DNA from: Pseudomonas fluorescens
Lineage (GTDB): Bacteria; Pseudomonadota; Gammaproteobacteria; Pseudomonadales; Pseudomonadaceae
Length of the DNA: 64,000 bases
Direction of reading: 5' to 3'
Assembly: GCF_902497995.1 (NCBI RefSeq)
Contig: NZ_CABVII010000030.1
Location: 1-64,000, forward strand
This document shows, piece by piece, positions 63,449-64,000 of this stretch. How positions within the stretch are numbered: position 1 is the first letter of the stretch; every line of letters begins with the position of its first letter. A model generated the notes under the pieces. That model was not told the DNA's origin. It did no database searches and was given only the letters and a program-made list of their open reading frames with translations. The position numbers and the translations under genes are program-made.

Positions 63449-64000
63449 CTATTTCACACCTGCTTGTTTCACCACCACCGTACAAGTAATCCCCGCCGCC
63501 AACAGTACCCCCTCCGGCACCTCATCAATGTGAATCCGCACCGGCACTCGCTGTGCCAGGCGCACCCAGTTGAAGGTCGGGTTCACATCCGCGATCAGCT
63601 CACGGCTCTCCGGGTTGTCACGGTCATAGATACCGCGAGAAATACTCTCCACATGCCCCTTGAGTACTTCGCCGCTCATCAACTGCATCTCGGCCTGATC
63701 ACCGACCCGCACGTGGGGCAGCTTGGTTTCTTCGAAGAAGCCATAGACCCAGAACGAGTTCATATCCACCACGGCCATTTTCGCTTCGCCGATGCGCGCA
63801 TAGTCGCCGCGATGCACGTTGAGGTTGGTCACGTAGCCGTCCACCGCTGCGCGCACTTCGGTGCGCTTGAGGTTTAATTGGGCGGCTTCGAGCTGGGCCT
63901 GGGCATGCTGGTAATCGGCCAGGGCCGAGTCGGCGATGTTGCTGGCGTCGTCGCGGTTTTCCCGGGAGATCACCAGGTTGTCCATGTCGGCGCGGCGATG
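63449..64000 (-). CDS. HlyD/EmrA-family membrane fusion protein of an efflux pump, partial
   Basis: Only the last 183 residues are in the window; the 5' end runs off the right edge. It contains coiled-coil sequence (QAQLEAAQLNLKRTEVRA), the barrel-sandwich lipoyl motif VDGYVTNLNVHRGDYARIGE and the beta-barrel FWVYGFFEETKLPHVRVGD. This resembles EmrA/AaeA-type periplasmic adaptors of aromatic acid or drug efflux systems. The partner inner-membrane protein is expected beyond the window. Confidence 0.88.
   Translation of the reverse strand, partial: HRRADMDNLVISRENRDDASNIADSALADYQHAQAQLEAAQLNLKRTEVRAAVDGYVTNLNVHRGDYARIGEAKMAVVDMNSFWVYGFFEETKLPHVRVGDQAEMQLMSGEVLKGHVESISRGIYDRDNPESRELIADVNPTFNWVRLAQRVPVRIHIDEVPEGVLLAAGITCTVVVKQAGVK

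Overview
The window is a chromosomal segment of a Pseudomonas, almost certainly from the P. fluorescens group. The evidence is a complete twelve-gene alginate operon in the Pseudomonas order, a cyoABCDE terminal oxidase operon, a pseudomonad rRNA leader, high-GC codon use, and many REP/REPIN palindromes (arms such as GTGGGAGCGGGCTTGCTCGCG and GTAGGAGCGAGGCTTGCCC).

Layout. 1-350: the 5' tip of a 16S rRNA gene and its double-promoter leader, reading off the left edge. 609-9207: a small K+ channel-like protein, an NAD-dependent formate dehydrogenase operon (fdsGBAD), a PhoD-like phosphatase and a small P-loop kinase. 9397-13577: a YefM-YoeB toxin-antitoxin pair, exported methionine sulfoxide reductases (msrB-msrA), and a divergent two-component system. 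13799-15306: two hypothetical genes.

15462-27866 is the most unusual part. Ten minus-strand genes lie between two MocR-type regulators: a lactonase-like metallo-beta-lactamase, an AurF-type di-iron N-oxygenase, a clavaminate-synthase-like Fe/2-oxoglutarate oxygenase, a branched-chain-type aminotransferase, a KamA-type radical SAM aminomutase, a YfcF-type GST, a cupin, a RidA protein, an ATP-grasp ligase and an MFS transporter. There is no NRPS or PKS. I read it as an uncharacterised biosynthetic locus for a small, amino-acid-derived, N-oxygenated and possibly amide-linked metabolite. Two different inverted repeats sit at its two likely promoters.

27867-29731: a DUF3077-type gene with a structured leader and a coupled 28-codon ORF, then a HigBA-like pair whose toxin has an in-frame stop. 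29884-42683: cyoABCDE, dsbB, an amino-acid binding protein, moaCDE (molybdopterin synthesis, needed by the formate dehydrogenase), phoH, a divergent NodB-fold protein and yaaA. 43512-60321: the alginate operon algD-8-44-K-E-G-X-L-I-J-F-A, with a 64-bp tandem REP expansion between algD and alg8 and a REPIN read in frame inside the algK signal peptide. 60415-64000: a lower-GC island with an orphan HEXXH metallopeptidase facing a 5'-truncated ORF, then a small membrane protein, a short-chain dehydrogenase and the end of an HlyD-type efflux adaptor running off the right edge.

All calls come from reading the sequence and translations by eye. No database search was run, and start codons were chosen by ribosome-binding sites and family N-termini.
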